From the NCBI RefSeq assembly GCF_008831285.2, contig NC_045145.1, forward strand, positions 1,302,001 through 1,366,000: a stretch of DNA of 64,000 bases, read 5' to 3'. This DNA comes from Nymphaea colorata (taxonomy: Eukaryota > Streptophyta > Magnoliopsida > Nymphaeales > Nymphaeaceae). This document shows, one piece after another, positions 58,866 through 64,000 of this stretch. The notes under the pieces were generated by a model. It saw nothing but the letters and a program-made list of their open reading frames with translations. It searched no databases and was not told where the DNA came from. The position numbers and the translations under genes are program-made. Numbering within the stretch: the stretch's first letter is position 1; every line of letters begins with the position of its first letter.

Positions 58866-59334
58866 AACCTAGCATTCAGATATTAGTTCAGATATCAGCT
58901 CTCACGGTTCGGATTCGGATATCAGGTTATAGTTCGGACTCAGATATACCTGTTAAGATAGTTAGTATCCGATCAGTTATTTACTTAAAACTGAATCCAA
59001 ATCCGACTTGATCAGATGTTATTTCTTAAATCTGAATCCGATCTGATTTCTCAATCGGATGTCAAATTATTTACCATATCTGATTTTTTAGAAGCAATTC
59101 GGATCGGATATCCGATCCAAATCTGATCCATTGACATCCCTAACCATTCTATCCCCAAGAAAATAAATCCAAGTAAATATCCTCATCATATATTTGGATG
59201 CGAGATATGCCTTAGGTCTGAACATGACCACATTAGAATGGAACTTCTGTATATAGGTTTTCAGTTCCGTGTGGCAGACCATTATCATCGACCTTTTGAG
59301 CAAAGGAGCACCAAGTCCATCTTAATTAGTAAAG

Positions 59335-59585
59335 CCGGTTTTTGAATCGAGTCCACAATGCTGCCAATTTGGTAAACCGGCCAATCCAATAATCTAAACG
59401 ATCTACATGCAAATCAGCAAAAAGAAAAAATTTATGAATTCTATTTTTCTTTCAGAATAATATAAAAATTGATTAAGAATAAAAAAAAAGTGCTTTTATA
59501 ACTAGTAAGAAATGCATAACGAAACAACACGTCAAGTCGACCACCTTCGATCTCTTTCATCAACCATTAATTTCCTGTCCGATTA
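59335..59585 (-). repeat. Inverted-repeat arm, right
   Basis: Reverse-complement partner of 52370-52612. It lies just outside the TIR element. Confidence 0.8.
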
Positions 59586-59689
59586 TTGAATCAATGGACA
59601 CTCAACACAGCAAGCCATCATGAGATTTCAATGACTTTTGAAACGAGTGGATGAAACGAGTGAAAATGATCAAACAATAACTAATTAAA

Positions 59690-59960
59690 AAAGATGATAG
59701 AAGAAGAGGAAGAAGGAGAAAAAGAAAGAAGAAGAGAAAAAAAAAACAGCAACCATTTTTTTTTTAAAAAAAAAGGAAGAACACAAACATTTAAAAAATG
59801 GCGAATGGAAGAACAATAAGGGGGAGGAGAAGAAGAAGAAAGAGGAGATAACATGAACTGACTTTTTAAAAGAGGAGAAGAATGAGAAAAAGAGAATAAC
59901 AAGAGAGGACAAGGAGACAAATAAACTGCAAAGATTTTTCCTGAGGAAAATACATTTGCA
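59690..59960. repeat. Purine-rich tract
   Basis: About 270 bases dominated by GAAGAGGAAG and GGAGAAAAAG words on the plus strand. Phe/Ser-rich frames opposite are by-products. Confidence 0.85.
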
Positions 59961-60597
59961 AAAAAACACCCAAGAAAAACTTTGCTTTTAAAAAACTGAG
60001 AATGATATTCACGGTTGGGAGAAACATAACCAGTTGAATGACCTAGTCTATGTTCTGTATAATATGCAATTGCAACAAAGATAATAAACTAATATACACC
60101 TATTTGTTAAGTTGACCAACTAACATACACTTGCTTCATAATATATATTGAAAAATTTTCACTTATTTAGACAATTACTAAAAGCTTCAACAGGAGAGCG
60201 TAGAAAGCAAGTTGATCCTGTCAACTTGAAGCACTTCGATGTACTAGATTCACAAGTTGAAGAAGAACCTACCAATTAGGCTAGTTCTATATAGTATTGC
60301 ATATTTAGGTGTGGAAATCCTTTCCCACCTAACCAAAGGAAAAAAGCAAGAAATTCTCGAGTCAATGGTATTGACTTGAAGTGGCAAAAAAACACAAAGG
60401 GCCTTTTTTGCTGGATAGAAGAAAAGCAGATGGGAACAAAATTCCAAATGCTTCCAAACACTACCATGGACGAAGTTCCACTGTAGAAACTTTTTGGTAA
60501 GGATGGAGTCGTCCTCTTTTTGAATTTGAGTGCCATGGGTAGCTTATAAGAACAAAGATTATGGTAGGATTTTTTGTTTCTGCGATTGTTGGTCAAG
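59961..60597. other. Intergenic, no gene recognised
   Basis: Nothing recognised. Confidence 0.45.
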
Positions 60598-60770
60598 GTT
60601 AGGGGTGGAGATAAAAATTTTTCAATGGAAAGATTGAATTAAAGTTTCTAAATTTTGACTGGGGCCAAAATATCATTTTTCAAAATTTTTATATACAATA
60701 AGTAAAATGTTTTAAAATTTACATGCATTTAAAAAAAATTGAAGTGGTGGGATTACCATCCCGTCACCCA
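60598..60770 (+). repeat. Dispersed AAATTTT repeat, forward copy
   Basis: It opens with GTTAGGGGTGGAGAT and follows the word order of 39345-39520 (AAAGTTTCTAAATTTTGAC, AAAATTTTTATATA, TTTTAAAATTTACATG). Confidence 0.65.
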
Positions 60771-61340
60771 AAGAATATTATTTTAGTTGGTTTCTAAATA
60801 TTATCAATATTATAAAAATCCGGTTTTGACATACCAAACCGGATTGCTTAATTGTTAGACTTTGAACCTTACTCAATGTAGTGGTTCCAAACCGAACCCT
60901 CTGGCGAGGTTAAGACAGCCATCGATTGCTTAGTTATTTAACGATGTCATTCAAATTCATTTGAAAAGTAATTAGATCTTATGATGAATGCAGATTTTTA
61001 TATCTATTTAACATATGCCTATGGAGACCATGTGGAACTGTGATGAGATGGGGACCTCTCTTGGACCTACCAATTACTCTCAAATATAAAATTATCTGAT
61101 ATTTATTTCCTCCCTTTGGAAGCCCTGAGAGGACAACAAACGCATTCAGTATTCAGGACGGTATTTGTACATAACCAATAAGATGGAGTGCTTTCGATAA
61201 ATGAACTAGCCTTCCGAGCGGCAAAGCACGAGTCCAGTTGGAATTTTTCTTTTTCGCACCAGTTGGAAAAGGTTAGCATCGTGATAATGGAGGGCCACAA
61301 TTACAAATGAGTCGTCGATGGGTCCAATTCAATTAATAAA
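60771..61340. other. Intergenic, no gene recognised
   Basis: Nothing recognised. Confidence 0.45.
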
Positions 61341-61344
61341 AGTT

Positions 61345-61762
61345 TTGCATCGTGATATCCGACCGATCCGATTCGAACAAATCGGATATGGATAAAAATT
61401 TAATATCCTATCAAGAAATCGGATAGGATTCGGATTTAGTAAATGGCATCCGATCGGATTCAGATTCGAATATACATAAATATCAGATCAGATTCGGATA
61501 CGGATTCGTATCGGATTCATTTTTAGACAAATATCTTGTATTTAGTCCTTGAAAAATGGCAAATTCCGGTTCAAAATTCGGATTCGGATTCAGACATAAA
61601 TATAAAAATTGGATTTGGATTGTAAAATTGGATTTTGTATTCGGATTCGGATATGACTTTGCTTTATTCGAATTCGAATCTGAATATATGAATATCTGAA
61701 AAAGCAGATATAATAAAAGATGTATCCAATCCGAATCTGAGCCGTTGACATCCTTAAATGCC
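61345..61762 (-). repeat. Solo (GATTCGGATT) array ending in a TIR-like edge
   Basis: An array of GGATTCGGATT, ATCCGATCC and GAATCTGA words ends at about 61740-61756 with CCGTTGACATCCTTA, resembling the right end CCATTGACATCCCTA of the 55874-59142 element. No matching left terminus is seen, so this is probably a solo end. Confidence 0.6.
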
Positions 61763-62211
61763 ACCAGAAGGTGGCTCGGAAGCCGGCACTCATAGGACAA
61801 ACCACGTAGCTCACATTTATATTGTTATTTTCGGCGGAATCAATTCATAAAAGGAAGGAATTTATCATGCATTGTCAGCATTGGCGGCCAATGCTCACCT
61901 GGTCGTCTTATCCACAATTATTTTTATTATTATATTATTTAATAATTATAATAATAATAGTAGTATTATTATTATATTGTAAGGCCTCCTTTCATAGTAG
62001 GTTGGCAGTTTCATTGATGACTATTCAACTATTCTGCAAAGTAGTTGCAAACATTTTCATGACTGACGAGAACCACCACTTACATATTGGTTGTGAGAGA
62101 AGACAACCAATTAAATATAATCATAAAAAACACATCCTTTTATTTTTGAAAAAACAGTGATAAAACACGAAAAATAAGTCTGCTGAATAAAACAGAAAAA
62201 TGATATATATA

Positions 62212-62243
<32 letters not shown>

Positions 62244-62889
62244 CATATCTTAAGCAGCTGGTTATAGCCATGACTACCGTTTACGTATCTCCAAAATTCA
62301 AAAACTAAGATAAAAACAGAATTTTGTTGGCATTTGCATGGATCCAGCGTCTATTCTATGGAGGTTTAACAGTTCAACCAAGTTGTTTGTTATGCATAGT
62401 ACCTAGTTTAGAAACGGTTTCTCGGTTATGCTGGAACTTTTGAATTCATGAAAGAACTTCGGGACTAATTTGAGGCAAGTAATGTATCCTGTTCCTGCTT
62501 GATCAAGACCAAGAAACAAACATTCAGCAGTCGACGGCAGAATCACCACCAAATTTCTCAGAACAAAAGTGAAAGAAATGCTCTCTGTCATTTGATTGTG
62601 TTACCTTGTTAGTCAAAAGCAGAATTTATGTCACGCCCCTACATTTCTTAAGCAAAATCAAATTGTGCAATAGAGAAAGATCAGCAGAGCTGCAATTAAT
62701 GCTGATATACACGGTGATGTTTGCCAAGAATTGGCTCAACTCTTCAAAAGCACACAAAAGGAAGCAAACCAAAACACACAGGTACATGTTAGCAGTTAAA
62801 CTGCACAAAAAAAGAGCTTAATTTATGAAATTTCGACCTAAGATCAACATTACTTGCACAAGCATATCAGTGCTCTATATGTTAGAATG
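61763..62889. other. Intergenic with microsatellites
   Basis: An (ATT/AAT)-type triplet-rich tract lies at 61915-61980 and (TA)n at 62206-62244. No gene recognised. Confidence 0.6.
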
Positions 62890-63060
62890 TGTGTGTCAGA
62901 ACCGAACTATAGTTTCAAAATTCAATAGAGACCAAAATTTCAATTTTTTATATATGTTAAACTAAAATTTATGAAATTTACATATCAGTGTTTGAATTTT
63001 TTAAATTTTTTAGGGTGGGGGGCCAAGGCCCTGCCAGCGCCGTGCATTTGTCCCTGGTGT
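62890..63060 (+). repeat. Dispersed AAATTTT repeat, diverged copy
   Basis: It shares CCAAAATTT, AAATTTATGAAATTTACAT and an end rich in GGGTGGGGGGCC with the other copies, but is the most diverged. Confidence 0.45.
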
Positions 63061-64000
63061 GTATTGTAACTGATGGATCTGTGTAAAGTACTACTAGGAA
63101 TTTTGGCTTGATAAATAATATCTTATTAGGTGATGTCGAATTTTAATAGTCAGGGGTGCAATATCTCAAAGCATTAACACTGCTTAATGATTTACCTAGT
63201 AATATAAAGGCAAAAGCCAAAAATCAACAATAAAAAATCATAGAAACAAAAGAACATGAACTTAATGAGCTTTCTTTTGGCAATGTTTTGTGACATATTC
63301 TATTGATGTTTTAGTCAATTAAATGGATTTCACTTTTATCAAAGTGCTTCCTAAATGTTTTCTGTCACATTCAGGCCTGTACATGAGTATAAAAATTCAA
63401 TCATGCACTTACTATGTTGCACATACATTTCTGATGCTCGTATCTTGCTTCAGGCGAGTAATCAAACCTGGTGATTGGTCATACATATAGCTGATAATAA
63501 ATCACTGATCGAGTTGATGTGACGATCACGTACAGATTCTAGTATCTGGATCACTATGTTACTGGAATGACAAGAATCCAGCATGCATAAGTTAAAGCAC
63601 ACAAATAAGCAATTATTTCACATAAGACAGTAAAAATTATCACAGTCATATAAACCTGTGGAAGCTAAGATGATGCAAGCCAACAACCACCAACATCTAG
63701 CTCAAAAAAAAAAATCAAAATAGCATTTAAATGCTTTCAGCTCTAGGAACAAAGCCGGAAGTAGCGGTCGACTGCAAAACACAACAGTATATTAATGTTA
63801 TATGTATCTACAATAATATTTCGGGCAGATTCATGGAATGTTATAACATAATATTACATAAATCTGCACAATATTTGCGACAGATATATGGAATTGTTAC
63901 ATACTGTTATTGTTGCCAAACGGCACCCAAGATCGAGATAAGGCATAAGTATAAGCAGAGACAACCCAGCTCTGTTGGTGGTGAAAAGAGCCCCGTCAGA
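63061..64000. other. Intergenic, no gene recognised
   Basis: Nothing recognised up to the window end. Confidence 0.45.

Larger units (their letters stand above)
55874..59142. mobile_element. TIR-bounded DNA element with subterminal arrays and captured sequence
   Basis: The left terminus TAGGGATGTCAATGGATC(G)GATTTGGATC and the reverse complement of the right terminus agree for about 37 bases with two or three mismatches. Behind each lie arrays of GATCCGAATCC-type words in inverted orientation (55890-56230, 58870-59130). The TAGGG terminus and arrays recall plant hAT elements. Flanking 8-mers (GCCCTTGC and ACCATTCT) do not match, so the target duplicate is lost or the ends belong to different insertions. 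No transposase is recognised. The interior holds an ARM-repeat fragment and AT-rich DNA. Confidence 0.55.

Noticed and set aside
55866-59150. An 8-base target-site duplication for the TIR element
   Set aside because: GCCCTTGC and ACCATTCT agree at only half of the positions, so no duplicate is claimed.
1-64000. tRNA, rRNA, CRISPR arrays, operons or bacterial-type signals
   Set aside because: No cloverleaf, rRNA stretch or regularly spaced direct-repeat array was found by eye; the sequence is plant nuclear DNA.

Overview
The window is plant nuclear DNA, almost certainly from a flowering plant. It holds Ty1/copia retrotransposons with initiator-Met-tRNA-type primer sites, a CACTA-like element, TIR elements with (GATCCGAAT)-type subterminal arrays, GT-AG introns, non-RD LRR receptor kinases of the FLS2/EFR/Xa21 type (LRR-XII) and CC-NB-LRR genes. 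It is AT-rich, full of (TA)n tracts, and has one 100-base assembly gap (31361-31460). I cannot name the species. I find no intact protein-coding gene: every recognisable coding region is broken by stops, frameshifts, truncation or insertions.

Layout. (1) 1-4980: a partial copy of a block carrying copia LTR ends, then two local tandem duplications. (2) about 4990-31360: two large, diverged, tandem copies of one segment. Each copy runs in the order TIR-like (ATTCAGATT)-rich repeat, exon-like fragments of an unidentified gene, copia LTR remnants, RNase H remnant, (GATCCAAATCC) array, then a two-exon receptor-kinase pseudogene on the minus strand (13715-16690 and 29600-31360). Copy 2 was later split by a near-complete copia element (about 18840-24555, minus strand); copy 1 keeps the matching empty site at 6547-6551. 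(3) 32400-46520: a CC-NB-LRR cluster on the plus strand with a CC-NB-ARC-partial LRR pseudogene (34340-36345), a CACTA-like element (38084-40014), a GC-rich island, purine-rich tracts and a second LRR-only remnant (about 44735-46513). (4) 46520-64000: gene-poor. It holds further fragments of the copy 1/2 repeats, a pair of 240-base inverted repeats 6.7 kb apart, and a TIR-bounded element (55874-59142) that encloses an armadillo-repeat pseudogene fragment.

Read together, this is a decayed immune-receptor neighbourhood in which LRR kinases and NLRs multiplied by local duplication and were then broken up by transposons. The strongest second-look items are the TIR element with the ARM-repeat fragment, an exon-like core with a splice-acceptor-like edge that recurs at four places, conserved exon pieces of an unidentified gene, and the empty-site/filled-site pair that orders the duplication before the copia insertion. 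All family calls rest on reading motifs by eye; no database search was possible.
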